Shown: positions 16,057-26,874, counted from the stretch's first letter. The stretch: DNA of 64,000 nt from Psychromonas ossibalaenae ATCC BAA-1528 (GCF_000381745.1 NZ_KB906973.1:1-64000); one strand, 5' to 3'. Numbers and translations: made by a program. Notes: generated from the letters alone by a model not told the origin.

Positions 16057-16749
16057 TTAAGCAATGCTCTGTGCTTCGGCATCGGTCAGGTAGCGCCATT
16101 CACCCAAGTCAAGTGAACTGTCAAGCTCTATCCCGCCGATTTTCTCACGATGTAACTCCACTACATGGTTACCGATTGCAGCAAACATGCGCTTCACCTG
16201 ATGGTATTTACCTTCACTGATAGTCAGTAGTACTTCTGTTTCAGAGATGATCTGCAGTTCAGCAGGTAAGCAAGGTTTGCTTTCGCTTTTCAGCTGGATG
16301 CCTTGTTTAAATAAAGCGACTGCATCTTCACTAATTGGCGCATCAAGACCGACACGATAGCGTTTAGGGCATTTATTTCTCGGGCTGGTTACTTTATGTG
16401 ACCATTGACCGTCATCTGTAATCAGTGTTAATCCTGTCGTGTCTGCATCTAGTCTGCCGGCAATAAACAACTGTTCGCGTTTTTCTACATCAATTAGATT
16501 TAAGATACTTGGAAGCTGTTCATCGACCGTTGAACAGATAAAGTCAGCTGGCTTATTAAGCATGATGTAACGTATGCCGCGTACATTAATTACTTTTCCA
16601 TCAAAACTGATCTGTTCATTTTTAGATACTTTATAAGCAGTGCTGCGGATCGTATCTTCTAAACTGCTGACGCGGCCTTGGGAAATCGCTTTTTTAGCCT
16701 GGCTTCTAGTTAAAGCGGTTGACTGGCAAATGTATTTATCTAATCGCAT
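16057..16749 (-). CDS. rsuA: 16S rRNA pseudouridine(516) synthase RsuA
   Basis: Makes pseudouridine at position 516 of 16S rRNA. The 230 residues begin with an S4-like RNA-binding domain (MRLDKYICQSTALTRSQAKKAI), followed by the RsuA/RluB/E/F catalytic core: YIMLNKPADFICS, and AGRLDADTTGLTLITDDG with the catalytic Asp in RLDADTTG. KRYRVGL and GKYHQVKRMFAAIGN are also family hallmarks. The alkyltransferase-like gene follows with one base between them. Confidence 0.92.
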   Translation of the reverse strand: MRLDKYICQSTALTRSQAKKAISQGRVSSLEDTIRSTAYKVSKNEQISFDGKVINVRGIRYIMLNKPADFICSTVDEQLPSILNLIDVEKREQLFIAGRLDADTTGLTLITDDGQWSHKVTSPRNKCPKRYRVGLDAPISEDAVALFKQGIQLKSESKPCLPAELQIISETEVLLTISEGKYHQVKRMFAAIGNHVVELHREKIGGIELDSSLDLGEWRYLTDAEAQSIA

Positions 16750-16925
16750 TAATTTCTTCTTATTTGAGATTAACTGGCAAAAGTTAATTGTATGGTGATC
16801 ATTTTCAAGTTCGACTGGCAGGCTCTATATGCCGGTTGAAATAGAGTTTAACACTAAATAGCCGATTGCGTATTTAACTAACTGTCGAGCAGTTTATTAT
16901 ATATAAGCTTAATTAGACCAGCTGT

Positions 16926-17426
16926 TCAACGACGCTTTCGATTAATAACCGGACGTTTTCTTTCGGGCCACTCTCTATCAATATTCATATTCGGCGGTGA
17001 AATAGATTTAGGCTGCTTGACTGCTTCTGGAGCTTGTTGTTTCTGGATTGTCTGCATGTAGGTTTCACGTTCAGCAGTAATTGATTCACGTTTTTCTTCC
17101 GGCAAATTCTGCCAGTGATTATTTAAACTGTGCTTTAAAGCTGAAAGTGCAAGAGCTGAGTCTGGCTGCTTATCACCCGGTATGTTGTTTTTGATATGTT
17201 CGGCAATCTTTTTCTGTTTATCTCCGTCAAGAGAGCTCCACCACTCTTTTAGCACCAGGTCCCATTGTTGGTCAGAATAACAGCAGTCGTGATGATGGTG
17301 AGACCAGTAATAGTAATAATCATCATACCACCAGTCGCTATTGTTATAGGCGCGGTTTTGCGTATCACTGCATGCGCTGAGAAAAAGAGTTAACAGGGAT
17401 ATGCATAATATATTTTTAAGTGTCAT
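16926..17426 (-). CDS. Tyr/His/Trp-rich lipoprotein coupled to tmcA
   Basis: A 166-residue predicted lipoprotein: basic start, hydrophobic stretch and lipobox LSAC with Cys19; Ser at +2 predicts outer-membrane sorting. Right after it is a strikingly aromatic tract, SDWWYDDYYYYWSHHHHDCC (about 30-49), followed by a helical region with WWSSLDGDKQKKIAEHI and a Pro/Arg-rich tail. The His4 and Cys pair could bind metal. I do not recognise the family. The ATG overlaps the tmcA stop (ATGA), so it is translated from the same message, although a link between an envelope protein and tRNA acetylation is not obvious. Confidence 0.72.
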   Translation of the reverse strand: MTLKNILCISLLTLFLSACSDTQNRAYNNSDWWYDDYYYYWSHHHHDCCYSDQQWDLVLKEWWSSLDGDKQKKIAEHIKNNIPGDKQPDSALALSALKHSLNNHWQNLPEEKRESITAERETYMQTIQKQQAPEAVKQPKSISPPNMNIDREWPERKRPVINRKRR

Positions 17427-19450
17427 GGAATTGCCCTTAACTGTAACTGTTTAATCGTTTCTTTTAACTGAACCTGTGCCTGTTTTTTACCGCTGTAGTT
17501 GTGTTTTTTACATACTTCTGACCAGCTGTTGTTTTGTAATATTTTTTGTACCGCAAGAGACTGCTGCTCTTTACTCAAGTTATGCAGTGGGGTATTAAAA
17601 AGCAGTTCTATAAGCGCCTGCTCAACATATTCGTAAGGACGGTTACCCTCAATGTAACTAAGTAGCTGCCTGTATGATGAAGTTGTTTTTGAAAATTCAT
17701 CTAATAGACCTAAAACAAGTTCGGCTTCTATATGCTGCAGGTGTCGACTCAACTGGACTGGAAACTGTAATTGAAACTGTTTCTGCACAGCCCTATGTAA
17801 TGTTTTTCCCTTTGCGGACAGAGGCAGGTTAACAATCACTGAATGCGTGCCGCTGCTGCTGTCCCGGGTAGAGCCTATACGTAAAACGGTAAATGACTGA
17901 CGCTGCCAGAATGTCAGTAAATCAGCTGTTGCCCCAAAACTGGCACAGATGTGATCATAGTGACTGTTTTCTGCCCAGTTAATTAAGCTACTTATGAACC
18001 GTTTACCTAACCCCTGGTGCTGACAGTCAGGATGAACTGCAATTCGCTGGATACGTGCGTAAGACTCGCAGGCTGCTTCTTTAAATGCGCAGTGAAAAGT
18101 CAGGGATTGAGCGATTAGATTACCTTGTACACGACGAGTTCCCTGCCATATTTTAGCTGAAATCTGTTTATCAAAACCACCTTCTTCATTGATAAGCGTT
18201 ACCGCGAGGAGCTGCTCATTCTGTTTAATAATAAATATATGCAATGAGGGATCATTAAGCAGTTTTTCTAAATCTGAAGGTTTAGTCTGGTAATGCGCCA
18301 GTACTAATAAAGAAAAAACTTCGCGTAGAAGCATTTTATCTGCAGCCAGCTGCAAAGCGCTTAATTTATTAAATTGGATACTATGTTTATAGTTATATAG
18401 CGGTTTTTCGCAGGGGCTTTTTGTTAAACATAAGCTGTTCAGGGTGAAGTTTTCCACAGGATCGTTGTCTGCCCAGCGTATAGGCTGGTCTAAGTGAAGC
18501 TGACGCCACTGCGGTGCAATTTCATTTAACCGCTTCTGAAAGCGCAGCGCAAAACCCCGTCCGGATCCTTCATAGCCATGTTGAGTTGTGGCGAAAACTA
18601 CCCGTGAATAATGCTTTACTAGTGTCTCGAGTGTCGGTACCGGTAAAGCCGCCGCTTCATCAATTATCAGCAGATCACATTTGGGTCTATCCGCCAGCAG
18701 GCTGTCGGGAGCGATAAATTCGATAGATTTATCATCCTCAATTATGGCGAAGAAGTTATTCTCGCTGCTGGTTAATATTATACCTGCGTGTTTAAAAAGC
18801 GTGGCGGTTGCCTGTTTGTTTGGTGCGCAGACTAAAATACGTTTACTGCCGCTTTTTAATAATTCTGCTGCTGCTATACCGAGTGAAGCTGACTTACCAC
18901 GCCCCCTGTTTGCAGTTAATACAAGAGGGCGTCGCCGATGGCCGGTTACTGTTTTAATGGCGGCTTTGACTGCCGTCCGCTGCTGTACCAGATTAAGCGG
19001 GTTGTTTATTTTGCGATCAGAGATATCACTGCCGAGAGCGGGAAAGGGGTGATCCTGTCGGATTGTTATAAAATTATGTTCAGACAGCTGCGAGTTTATG
19101 TACTGATAGAAAAGATCATCAGATCCTATTGTAGTCGGACAAAGTAGAATTAATAAACCACCGCCGCGCAGTGTCCCTTCGCAAGCAGCAAAAGCGTTGG
19201 CATCAAAGTGGTCAAGGGCATTAATGATCAGTAATGATGTCTCTCGTCCAAGTATCTGCTTAAAAGAGGTGCTGCAGATTGTATCTGGAGCAGTGCCGCA
19301 CCAGAAGTAGGGCTGTGACAGCTGCTTAACTAACAGCTGTGCTTGTGATAAACACCAGTCGGGCTCACCCTGTAAGCGCACTAAGCGTCGGTGGTTATCA
19401 GCCGCCGCAAGGTGCTGGAGTTTATTTGCAAATGAAAGAAGTGAGAGCAC
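17423..19450 (-). CDS. tmcA: tRNA(Met) cytidine acetyltransferase TmcA
   Basis: Forms N4-acetylcytidine at the wobble base of elongator tRNA-Met using acetyl-CoA and ATP. The 675 residues have the RNA-helicase-like module with P-loop TANRGRGKSASLG (about 179-191), DEAAALP as Walker B, then a GNAT domain with RIQRIAVHPDCQHQGLGKRFISSL (acetyl-CoA binding, about 465-488) and a C-terminal tRNA-binding tail. Translation begins at GTG 19450 with AGGA seven bases upstream. Length agrees with E. coli TmcA (671). The lipoprotein gene overlaps its end. Confidence 0.92.
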   Translation of the reverse strand: MLSLLSFANKLQHLAAADNHRRLVRLQGEPDWCLSQAQLLVKQLSQPYFWCGTAPDTICSTSFKQILGRETSLLIINALDHFDANAFAACEGTLRGGGLLILLCPTTIGSDDLFYQYINSQLSEHNFITIRQDHPFPALGSDISDRKINNPLNLVQQRTAVKAAIKTVTGHRRRPLVLTANRGRGKSASLGIAAAELLKSGSKRILVCAPNKQATATLFKHAGIILTSSENNFFAIIEDDKSIEFIAPDSLLADRPKCDLLIIDEAAALPVPTLETLVKHYSRVVFATTQHGYEGSGRGFALRFQKRLNEIAPQWRQLHLDQPIRWADNDPVENFTLNSLCLTKSPCEKPLYNYKHSIQFNKLSALQLAADKMLLREVFSLLVLAHYQTKPSDLEKLLNDPSLHIFIIKQNEQLLAVTLINEEGGFDKQISAKIWQGTRRVQGNLIAQSLTFHCAFKEAACESYARIQRIAVHPDCQHQGLGKRFISSLINWAENSHYDHICASFGATADLLTFWQRQSFTVLRIGSTRDSSSGTHSVIVNLPLSAKGKTLHRAVQKQFQLQFPVQLSRHLQHIEAELVLGLLDEFSKTTSSYRQLLSYIEGNRPYEYVEQALIELLFNTPLHNLSKEQQSLAVQKILQNNSWSEVCKKHNYSGKKQAQVQLKETIKQLQLRAIP

Positions 19451-19603
19451 AGCAGATCCTGTTCAATGAAGCATCAATAAGGGCAGTATACCACCGTAAA
19501 ACAAACTTTAGAGGTGCGCCCAGCAGGCAGAGAAAGATAAGCTCGACTGAAAATACCATACAGGAGATCCTTATGTGTATATTTTAAACAAAACTGTAAT
19601 AAA

Positions 19604-19638
19604 AACTTGCATTGGTGCACAAATACTATAATATGCAC

Positions 19639-19639
<1 letters not shown>
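19604..19639 (+). promoter_or_regulatory. Promoter of the S10 ribosomal operon
   Basis: A perfect TATAAT lies at 19627-19632, with an AACTTG -35-like hexamer 17 bases upstream. Transcription would start near 19639, giving a leader of about 170 bases before rpsJ, the usual layout of S10 operons. Confidence 0.6.
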
Positions 19640-20122
<483 letters not shown>

Positions 20123-20136
20123 AAGGAGTTATAACA

Positions 20137-20775
20137 ATGACAATCGGTCTAGTAGGTCGTAAAGTTGGCATGACTCGCATCTTCACTGAAGATGGTGTTT
20201 CTATCCCAGTTACAGTTCTTGAATGTTCACCAAACCGTGTTACTCAAGTTAAAACACTTGATACTGATGGCTACCAAGCTATTCAAGTAACAGCTGGCTC
20301 AAAAAAAGCTAGCCGTGTAAACAAGCCGGAAGCTGGTCACTTTGCGAAAGCAGGTGTAGAAGCTGGCCGTGGTCTGTGGGAGTTTACTCTTGCTGACAAC
20401 GAAGGTGCAGATATCAAAGTTGGCGCTGAGCTAAGTGTTGAGCTTTTCAACGAAAATACGAAAGTAGATGTCACAGGTCAGTCTAAAGGTAAAGGTTTCC
20501 AAGGCGGCGTTAAGCGCTGGAACTTTTCTATGCAAGACGCAACTCACGGTAACTCATTATCACATCGTTCAAATGGTTCGATTGGTATGTGTCAAACTCC
20601 GGGTCGTGTTTTCAAAGGCAAAAAAATGTCTGGCCACATGGGTGCTGAGCGTGTTACGACTCAAAACCTTGAAGTTGTTCGCGTAGACGTTGAACGCAAC
20701 TTACTGCTCATTAAAGGTGCAGTACCAGGTGCGAAAAACGGCGATGTGTTCATTAAACCTGCTGTTAAAGCATAA
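20137..20775 (+). CDS. rplC: 50S ribosomal protein L3
   Basis: 212 residues, full length, from [16 protein letters not shown] to the conserved C-terminus. Binds 23S rRNA near the peptidyl-transferase centre early in assembly. The Gln that is N5-methylated by PrmB in E. coli (Q150 there) is retained here as Q153 in MCQTPG, though the two residues before it differ (QN in E. coli). AGAAGGAG lies just ahead of the ATG. Confidence 0.97.
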   Translation: MTIGLVGRKVGMTRIFTEDGVSIPVTVLECSPNRVTQVKTLDTDGYQAIQVTAGSKKASRVNKPEAGHFAKAGVEAGRGLWEFTLADNEGADIKVGAELSVELFNENTKVDVTGQSKGKGFQGGVKRWNFSMQDATHGNSLSHRSNGSIGMCQTPGRVFKGKKMSGHMGAERVTTQNLEVVRVDVERNLLLIKGAVPGAKNGDVFIKPAVKA

Positions 20776-20789
20776 CCAAGGATTTAGTA

Positions 20790-21395
20790 ATGGAATTGGT
20801 ATTGAAAGATGCACAAAGTGCACTTGAAGTTTCTGACGCTACCTTTGGACGTGAATTCAACGAGGCCCTAGTTCATCAGGTAGTCGTTGCATATGCAGCT
20901 GGTGCTCGTCAAGGTACTCGTGCTCAGAAAAACCGTAGTGATGTTCGTGGTGGCGGTAAGAAGCCATGGCGTCAAAAAGGTACTGGCCGAGCTCGTTCAG
21001 GTACAATCCGCAGCCCTATCTGGGTTGGTGGTGGTGTTACTTTTGCTGCGCGTCCACAGGACCACAGCCAGAAAGTAAACAAAAAAATGTATCGCGGCGC
21101 AGTGAAAAGCATTCTGTCTGAATTAGTTCGTCAGGATCGTCTAATCGTTGTTGAACAATTTAGTGTTGAAGCTCCTAAAACTCAGGAACTAAAAGCTAAA
21201 TTAAAAGAACTGGATCTTAAAGATGTTCTAATCATTACTGAAGAATTAGATGAAAATCTATTCTTAGCAGCACGTAACCTCTACAAAGTAGACGTTCGTG
21301 ATGTTCAAGGTATTGATCCAGTTAGCCTAATCGCATTTGATAAAGTTTTAGTAACTGCAGATGCAGTGAAAAAGATTGAGGAGAGCCTAGCATGA
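20790..21395 (+). CDS. rplD: 50S ribosomal protein L4
   Basis: 201 residues with the L4 core ([28 protein letters not shown], the extended loop reaching the exit tunnel). Besides its structural role, L4 is the autoregulator of S10 operons in enterics and may act on the leader at 19639-19810. The end overlaps rplW by four bases (ATGA). Confidence 0.97.
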   Translation: MELVLKDAQSALEVSDATFGREFNEALVHQVVVAYAAGARQGTRAQKNRSDVRGGGKKPWRQKGTGRARSGTIRSPIWVGGGVTFAARPQDHSQKVNKKMYRGAVKSILSELVRQDRLIVVEQFSVEAPKTQELKAKLKELDLKDVLIITEELDENLFLAARNLYKVDVRDVQGIDPVSLIAFDKVLVTADAVKKIEESLA

Positions 21396-21691
21396 TCAGT
21401 GAAGCACGTTTACTGCAAGTTATCCTAGCCCCGCATATCTCTGAAAAGGGAACTTTATCTGCTGAAAACCATAACACTATGGTATTCAAAGTTGCAGGTA
21501 CTGCGACTAAAGCAGAAATCAAAGCGGCAGTTCAGAAACTGTTTGAAGTCGAAGTTACTGGTGTTCGCACACTGAACGTGAAGGGTAAAACCAAGCGTAC
21601 AGGTCAACGTATGGGTCGCCGCAGCGACTGGAAAAAAGCATACGTTAGCCTGGCTGAAGGTGCTGACATCGATTTCGCTGGCGCTGAATAG
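21392..21691 (+). CDS. rplW: 50S ribosomal protein L23
   Basis: 99 residues: [11 protein letters not shown] at the N-terminus and the basic loop [24 protein letters not shown]23 lies at the polypeptide exit and docks trigger factor and SRP. Its start overlaps the rplD stop, so translation is coupled. Confidence 0.97.
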   Translation: MISEARLLQVILAPHISEKGTLSAENHNTMVFKVAGTATKAEIKAAVQKLFEVEVTGVRTLNVKGKTKRTGQRMGRRSDWKKAYVSLAEGADIDFAGAE

Positions 21692-21702
21692 AGGAATTAT
21701 AG

Positions 21703-22530
21703 ATGGCTATTGTAAAATGTAAGCCTACGTCTCCAGGTCGTCGCCACTTAGTTAAAGTGGTAAATAACGATCTGCACAAAGGCAAGCCATACGCACCGCT
21801 TTTAGAGTCTAAATCTAAATCTGGTGGTCGTAATAATGGCGGTCGTATTACGGTTCGTCACATCGGTGGTGGTCACAAGCATCACTACCGTATTGTTGAC
21901 TTTAAACGTAATAAAGACGGTATCCCAGCAAAAGTAGAGCGTTTGGAATATGATCCAAACCGTAGTGCAAACATTGCACTAGTACTTTACGCTGATGGTG
22001 AGCGTCGCTACATCCTGGCTCCTAAAGGCCTGGTTGCTGGTGATTCAATCCAGTCTGGTGAAGATGCATCAATCAAAGTGGGTAACTGCTTACCGATGCG
22101 TAATATCCCAGTGGGTACAACAGTACATGCTGTAGAAATGAAACCTGCTAAAGGTGCACAAATTGCACGTTCAGCTGGTGCATACAGCCAAATTGTAGCT
22201 CGTGATGGTGCTTACGTTACTCTACGTTTACGTAGTGGTGAAATGCGTAAGATCCCTGCTGAGTGTCGTGCAACAATCGGTGAAGTTGGTAATGCAGAAC
22301 ACATGCTGCGTCAACTAGGTAAAGCTGGTGCTACGCGTTGGCGTGGTGTTCGCCCTACCGTTCGTGGTGTTGTAATGAACCCGGTAGATCACCCACATGG
22401 TGGTGGTGAAGGTAAAACAAGTGGTGGTCGTCATCCTGTTTCTCCTTGGGGTATGCCAACTAAAGGCTACAAAACTCGTAAGAACAAACGTACTGATCAG
22501 TACATTGTTCGTCGTCGTAATAAGAAATAA
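21703..22530 (+). CDS. rplB: 50S ribosomal protein L2
   Basis: 275 residues, full length, with the C-terminal [22 protein letters not shown] motif; the His of HPHGGG is important for peptidyl-transferase function. L2 bridges the subunits. GAGGAATTAT precedes the ATG, 11 bases after rplW. Confidence 0.97.
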   Translation: MAIVKCKPTSPGRRHLVKVVNNDLHKGKPYAPLLESKSKSGGRNNGGRITVRHIGGGHKHHYRIVDFKRNKDGIPAKVERLEYDPNRSANIALVLYADGERRYILAPKGLVAGDSIQSGEDASIKVGNCLPMRNIPVGTTVHAVEMKPAKGAQIARSAGAYSQIVARDGAYVTLRLRSGEMRKIPAECRATIGEVGNAEHMLRQLGKAGATRWRGVRPTVRGVVMNPVDHPHGGGEGKTSGGRHPVSPWGMPTKGYKTRKNKRTDQYIVRRRNKK

Positions 22531-22544
22531 GCAGAGGTATCGCC

Positions 22545-22820
22545 ATGCCACGTTCTCTCAAGAAGGGTCCTTTCATTGACCTACACTTGCTGAAGAAGGT
22601 AGAGAAAGCGATGGAAAGCGGTGAGAAAAAGCCAATTAAGACTTGGTCTCGTCGCTCAATGATCATTCCAGATATGATTGGTCTAACCATCGCTGTCCAT
22701 AACGGGCGTCAACACGTGCCAGTATTTGTAACCGATGAAATGGTTGGTCAAAAACTGGGTGAATTTGCACCAACTCGTACTTACCGTGGCCATGTCGCGG
22801 ATAAGAAATCGAAGAAATAA
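22545..22820 (+). CDS. rpsS: 30S ribosomal protein S19
   Basis: 91 residues starting [12 protein letters not shown] and containing [12 protein letters not shown] and [12 protein letters not shown], the S19 signature. Forms a head complex with S13 that contacts A- and P-site tRNA. It follows rplB with a GCAGAGG site. Confidence 0.97.
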   Translation: MPRSLKKGPFIDLHLLKKVEKAMESGEKKPIKTWSRRSMIIPDMIGLTIAVHNGRQHVPVFVTDEMVGQKLGEFAPTRTYRGHVADKKSKK

Positions 22821-22828
22821 GGGAAATT

Positions 22829-23164
22829 ATGGAAGCTTTAGCTAAACATTTATTCGCTCGTTCTTCGGCACAGAAAGCGCGTCTGGTAGCAGATCAAGTA
22901 CGTGGTCTTCCAGTAGAAAAAGCACTAGAACTTTTATCTTACAGCCCTAAAAAAGCGGCAGTACTAGTTAAAAAAGTTGTAGATTCTGCAATTGCAAACG
23001 CTGAGCATAATGAAGGCGCGGATATTGATGAGCTAGTAATCAGCAAAATTTGTGTTGATGAAGGTCCAACGATGAAACGCATCATGCCGCGTGCGAAAGG
23101 CCGTGCCGATCGCATCATGAAGCGTTCTTGCCATATCACAGTTGTGGTATCAGACAGGGGTTAA
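22829..23164 (+). CDS. rplV: 50S ribosomal protein L22
   Basis: 111 residues with [23 protein letters not shown] and the tunnel-lining hairpin [22 protein letters not shown]22 contacts all 23S domains and lines the exit tunnel. Eight bases separate it from rpsS. Confidence 0.97.
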   Translation: MEALAKHLFARSSAQKARLVADQVRGLPVEKALELLSYSPKKAAVLVKKVVDSAIANAEHNEGADIDELVISKICVDEGPTMKRIMPRAKGRADRIMKRSCHITVVVSDRG

Positions 23165-23167
23165 ACA

Positions 23168-23857
23168 ATGGGACAGAAAGTTCATCCTAACGGTATTCGC
23201 CTAGGTATCACTAAAGCATTTAGCTCTACTTGGTATGCAGGCAAGAAAGATTTCGCAGATAACTTATTCAGCGATCACGAAATCCGTAAATTCTTAACAG
23301 AGAAACTGAAAAATGCTTCTTTGTCTAAGATTACAATTGAGCGTCCGGCTAAAAGTGTTCGTGTGACTATTCACACTGCACGTCCAGGTGTTGTAATTGG
23401 TAAAAAAGGCGAAGATGTTGAGAAGCTACGCACAGCTATTGCTAAAATGGCAGGTGTTCCAGCTCAAATCAACATTTCAGAAGTTCGTAAACCTGAACTT
23501 GACGCAAAACTAGTAGCAGATTCTATCTCTTCTCAGTTAGAGCGTCGTGTAATGTTCCGTCGTGCTATGAAGCGTGCGGTACAAAATGCTATGCGTCTAG
23601 GCGCTAAAGGTATTAAAGTTCAAGTAAGTGGTCGTTTAGGTGGTGCAGAAATCGCACGTGCTGAATGGTATCGTGAAGGTCGTGTACCTCTACATACTCT
23701 TCGTGCTGATATCGATTACTCAACTTCAGAAGCGCTTACTGTTTACGGTATTATCGGTGTTAAGGTTTGGATCTTTAAAGGTGAAGTTCTAGGTGGTTTA
23801 CCACTACAACAAGAACAACAGCCATCTAAACCAAAGCGCAAAAGCCGCGGTAAGTAG
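23168..23857 (+). CDS. rpsC: 30S ribosomal protein S3
   Basis: 229 residues: [14 protein letters not shown] start, a KH domain with [16 protein letters not shown], and the S3 C-terminal domain ([30 protein letters not shown]). Part of the mRNA entry site. Only three bases separate it from rplV. Confidence 0.97.
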   Translation: MGQKVHPNGIRLGITKAFSSTWYAGKKDFADNLFSDHEIRKFLTEKLKNASLSKITIERPAKSVRVTIHTARPGVVIGKKGEDVEKLRTAIAKMAGVPAQINISEVRKPELDAKLVADSISSQLERRVMFRRAMKRAVQNAMRLGAKGIKVQVSGRLGGAEIARAEWYREGRVPLHTLRADIDYSTSEALTVYGIIGVKVWIFKGEVLGGLPLQQEQQPSKPKRKSRGK

Positions 23858-23868
23858 GAGATACGCTA

Positions 23869-24279
23869 ATGATGCAACCAAAACGTATGAAGTTCCGTAA
23901 AATGTTCAAAGGCCGCAACCGTGGTCTTTCGAAAGGTACGGAAGTAAGCTTTGGCGAATTTGGACTAAAAGCTGTCGGTCGTGGTCGAATTACTGCTCGT
24001 CAAATCGAAGCAGCACGTCGTGCAATGACTCGTCATGTAAAACGTCAAGGTAAAATCTGGATCCGCGTGTTCCCTGATAAACCTATTACCGGCAAACCGT
24101 TAGAAGTTCGTCAAGGTAAAGGTAAAGGTAACGTGGAATATTGGGTTGCTCAAACCCAACCAGGTAAAGTTCTTTATGAAATGGAAGGTGTTCCAGAAGA
24201 ATTGGCTCGTGAAGCATTTGCTCTAGCAGCTGCTAAACTGCCATTGGCAACAACTTTCGTAACTCGTAAGGTGATGTAA
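23869..24279 (+). CDS. rplP: 50S ribosomal protein L16
   Basis: 136 residues with [57 protein letters not shown] and [13 protein letters not shown]16 organises the A-site region of 23S rRNA. Its Arg-rich loop is the target of the YcfD hydroxylase in E. coli. ATGs at 23869 and 23872 are both possible. Its stop overlaps rpmC by one base. Confidence 0.97.
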   Translation: MMQPKRMKFRKMFKGRNRGLSKGTEVSFGEFGLKAVGRGRITARQIEAARRAMTRHVKRQGKIWIRVFPDKPITGKPLEVRQGKGKGNVEYWVAQTQPGKVLYEMEGVPEELAREAFALAAAKLPLATTFVTRKVM

Positions 24280-24470
24280 TGAAAGCTAACGAACTTAAAG
24301 AAAAAAGCGTTGAAGAGCTTAATGCTGAACTTCTAAACCTATTACGTGAGCAGTTTAACTTACGTATGCAGTTAAACACAGGTCAGTTAGCACAGGCACA
24401 CTTGGTAAAACAAGTACGCCGTGACATCGCCCGTGTTAAGACAGTATTAAATCAGAAGGCAGGTGCGTAA
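24279..24470 (+). CDS. rpmC: 50S ribosomal protein L29
   Basis: 63 residues: [34 protein letters not shown] and the basic C-terminal helix. Small two-helix protein beside L23 at the exit site. Overlaps rplP and rpsQ by one base at each end (TAATG), so translation is tightly coupled. Confidence 0.97.
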   Translation: MKANELKEKSVEELNAELLNLLREQFNLRMQLNTGQLAQAHLVKQVRRDIARVKTVLNQKAGA

Positions 24471-24721
24471 TGAGCGAATCTAAAACTCGTACTCTTCAAG
24501 CAAAAGTAATCAGTGCAAAGATGGATAAATCTATCGTTGTTGCTATCGAACGTAAAGTGAAGCACCCGTTATACGGTAAATTCATGAAGCGTACGACTAA
24601 GTTACATGCGCATGATGAAACTAACCAGTGTAGTGAAGGCGACGTTGTATTAATCAGCGAATGCCGTCCACTTTCTAAGACTAAGTCTTGGACATTGGTA
24701 GAAGTGGTAAGTAAAGCTTAA
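24470..24721 (+). CDS. rpsQ: 30S ribosomal protein S17
   Basis: 83 residues with [20 protein letters not shown] and [22 protein letters not shown], the OB-fold S17. Primary binder of 16S rRNA 5' domain. Last gene of the S10 operon; a strong terminator follows. Confidence 0.97.
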   Translation: MSESKTRTLQAKVISAKMDKSIVVAIERKVKHPLYGKFMKRTTKLHAHDETNQCSEGDVVLISECRPLSKTKSWTLVEVVSKA

Positions 24722-24749
24722 TTCAAATTAAGCCTTATTTGCATATTTG

Positions 24750-24781
24750 AAAACGGCGCTCATTTAGAGTGCCGTTTTTTT
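24750..24781 (+). terminator. Terminator of the S10 operon
   Basis: AAACGGCGCTC and GAGTGCCGTTT pair over 11 positions with one mismatch around ATTTA and are followed by a T-tract. It falls 30 bases after rpsQ, so S10 and spc are at least partly separate units. Confidence 0.8.
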
Positions 24782-24805
24782 AGACTATCTTTCTATAAAA
24801 GTTGG

Positions 24806-24814
24806 TGGTATGAT
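24806..24814 (+). promoter_or_regulatory. Extended -10 promoter of the spc operon
   Basis: TGG followed directly by TATGAT (24809-24814) is an extended -10 element; the -35 region is poor, which extended -10 promoters tolerate. It lies between the S10 terminator and rplN, leaving an untranslated leader of about 60 bases that includes a CCCTT/AAGGG hairpin. Confidence 0.55.
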
Positions 24815-24883
24815 GCCGCTCCCTTCAAGAAAGGGAACACAACTCTTAGAAAGTAATTTAGCTAAATATAGCGGAGCACTGTA

Positions 24884-25252
24884 ATGATCCAAATGCAAAG
24901 TGTGCTGGATGTCGCCGATAATTCAGGCGCTCGACGCGTAATGTGTATTAAGGTCCTTGGTGGCTCGCATCGCCGTTATGCAGCAATCGGTGACATCATC
25001 AAAGTTTCTGTAAAAGAAGCAATTCCTCGCGGTAAAGTGAAGAAAGGTGATGTTCACACAGCTGTGGTTGTGCGTACCAGAAAAGGTGTACGTCGTCCCG
25101 ATGGTTCTGTAATTCGTTTTGACCGCAACGCTGCGGTTATGTTGAATGCACAAAACCAGCCAATCGGAACACGTATCTTTGGCCCTGTAACTCGTGAACT
25201 TCGTAATGATAATTTTATGAAGATCGTTTCACTTGCGCCAGAAGTACTGTAA
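24884..25252 (+). CDS. rplN: 50S ribosomal protein L14
   Basis: 122 residues starting [27 protein letters not shown], with [24 protein letters not shown]14 sits at the subunit interface and is the docking site of the silencing factor RsfS. First gene of the spc operon. Confidence 0.97.
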   Translation: MIQMQSVLDVADNSGARRVMCIKVLGGSHRRYAAIGDIIKVSVKEAIPRGKVKKGDVHTAVVVRTRKGVRRPDGSVIRFDRNAAVMLNAQNQPIGTRIFGPVTRELRNDNFMKIVSLAPEVL

Positions 25253-25262
25253 GGAACCGAAA

Positions 25263-25577
25263 ATGGCAGTAAAAATTAAATGTGATGACGAAGTAATTGT
25301 TATTACCGGTAAAGATAAAGGTAAAACTGGAAAAATTTCTAAAGTTTTATCTAACGGTAAAGTAATTATTGAAGGTGTAAACACTGTTAAGAAACACCAA
25401 AAGCCAAACCCGCAAGCGGGCGTAACTGGTGGTATTATCGAACAGGAAGCACCGATACAAATATCAAATGTTGCGATCTACAACTCGGAAACGGGTAAAG
25501 CAGATCGTGTTGGATTTAGACTTGAAGACGGCAAAAAAGTACGTTTTTTCAAATCTAATAATGAACTTGTGAAGTAA
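25263..25577 (+). CDS. rplX: 50S ribosomal protein L24
   Basis: 104 residues with the KOW motif [17 protein letters not shown] and [13 protein letters not shown]. Assembly initiator for the 50S subunit. The start at ATG 25263 follows the rplN stop by ten bases with AAGGAA ahead of it; an in-frame upstream start at 25233 would lie inside rplN. Confidence 0.97.
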   Translation: MAVKIKCDDEVIVITGKDKGKTGKISKVLSNGKVIIEGVNTVKKHQKPNPQAGVTGGIIEQEAPIQISNVAIYNSETGKADRVGFRLEDGKKVRFFKSNNELVK

Positions 25578-25589
25578 CTGGAGTTTACG

Positions 25590-26129
25590 ATGGCGAAACT
25601 GCATGATTTCTATAAAGACAACGTGGTGTCTGATTTGCAAACGCAATTCGGCTATACGTCTGTCATGCAAGTCCCTCGAATAGAGAAAATCACCCTTAAC
25701 ATGGGTGTTGGTGAAGCACTGGCTGATAAAAAAGTCCTTGAGAACGCAGCGTCAGATATGGCAGCAATCTCAGGTCAAAAGCCGGTAATCACTAAAGCAC
25801 GTCGCTCAGTGGCTGGCTTCAAAATTCGTGAAGGCTACCCGATTGGTTGTAAAGTAACACTACGTGGTTCGCGTATGTGGGAATTTTTTGAGCGTTTGGT
25901 AACAATCGCTATTCCACGTGTACGTGATTTCCGCGGCCTGAATGCTAAGTCATTCGATGGTCGTGGTAACTACTCTATGGGTGTACGTGAGCAAATCATT
26001 TTCCCTGAAATCGATTACGATAAAGTTGATAAAGTACGTGGTTTAGATATCACAATTACTACTTCAGCTAAGACTGACGAAGAAGGGCGTGCATTGCTTA
26101 CTGCCTTTAACTTCCCATTCCGTAAGTAA
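25590..26129 (+). CDS. rplE: 50S ribosomal protein L5
   Basis: 179 residues with [16 protein letters not shown], the [22 protein letters not shown] block and [22 protein letters not shown]. Binds 5S rRNA in the central protuberance. In E. coli, S8 represses spc translation around this gene's start; whether that site exists here was not tested. Confidence 0.97.
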   Translation: MAKLHDFYKDNVVSDLQTQFGYTSVMQVPRIEKITLNMGVGEALADKKVLENAASDMAAISGQKPVITKARRSVAGFKIREGYPIGCKVTLRGSRMWEFFERLVTIAIPRVRDFRGLNAKSFDGRGNYSMGVREQIIFPEIDYDKVDKVRGLDITITTSAKTDEEGRALLTAFNFPFRK

Positions 26130-26139
26130 GGTGTAAGTT

Positions 26140-26445
26140 ATGGCTAAACAATCAATGAAAGCGCGTGAAGTAAAACGTGCGAAGCTAGTTGTTAAATTCG
26201 CAGAAAAACGTGCGGCTTTAAAAGCAACTATTAATGATATCAATGCAACTGACGAAGCTCGTTGGGATGCAGTGTTACAGCTTCAAACGCTACCTCGTGA
26301 TTCAAGCCCAGTACGTAAACGTAATCGTTGTAACGTAACTGGACGTCCACATGGTTTTCTTCGTAAATTTGGCATGAGCCGTATTAAGGTTCGTGAGCAT
26401 ATGATGCGCGGAGAAATCCCTGGCCTTAAGAAAGCCAGCTGGTAA
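26140..26445 (+). CDS. rpsN: 30S ribosomal protein S14
   Basis: 101 residues, the long zinc-free form: the NRC(N)VTGRPHG region keeps [26 protein letters not shown] and lacks the CxxC pair of short S14 proteins. Located in the 30S head. Confidence 0.97.
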   Translation: MAKQSMKAREVKRAKLVVKFAEKRAALKATINDINATDEARWDAVLQLQTLPRDSSPVRKRNRCNVTGRPHGFLRKFGMSRIKVREHMMRGEIPGLKKASW

Positions 26446-26471
26446 TCAATTAAATCACGGAGTAAATAGTT

Positions 26472-26864
26472 ATGAGCATGCAAGATCCTATTTCGGATAT
26501 GCTTACGCGTATTCGTAACGGTCAAGCAGCAAGCAAAGTGTCTGTAAAGATGCCTTCTTCTAAGCAAAAAGTTGCAATTGCAGCTGTGCTTAAAGCAGAA
26601 GGTTATGTTACTGATTTCGTTGTTGCTGGTGACACAAAGCCTGAATTAGAAGTTACTTTAAAGTACTTTGAAGGCAAAAAAGTTATCGATACTTTAAAAC
26701 GAGTTAGCCGCCCAGGTCTACGTATCTACAAAGGTGCATCAGATCTTCCTAAGGTTATGGCTGGTTTAGGTATCGCGATTGTTTCAACTTCTCAAGGTGT
26801 AATGACTGACCGAGCTGCGCGTAAAGCAAGCATCGGCGGTGAGATCATCTGTTACGTATCTTAA
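26472..26864 (+). CDS. rpsH: 30S ribosomal protein S8
   Basis: 130 residues: [18 protein letters not shown], and the C-terminal [27 protein letters not shown]8 binds helix 21 of 16S rRNA and in enterics is the translational repressor of the spc operon. ACGGAG precedes the ATG. Confidence 0.97.
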   Translation: MSMQDPISDMLTRIRNGQAASKVSVKMPSSKQKVAIAAVLKAEGYVTDFVVAGDTKPELEVTLKYFEGKKVIDTLKRVSRPGLRIYKGASDLPKVMAGLGIAIVSTSQGVMTDRAARKASIGGEIICYVS

Positions 26865-26874
26865 GGAGTAATCT

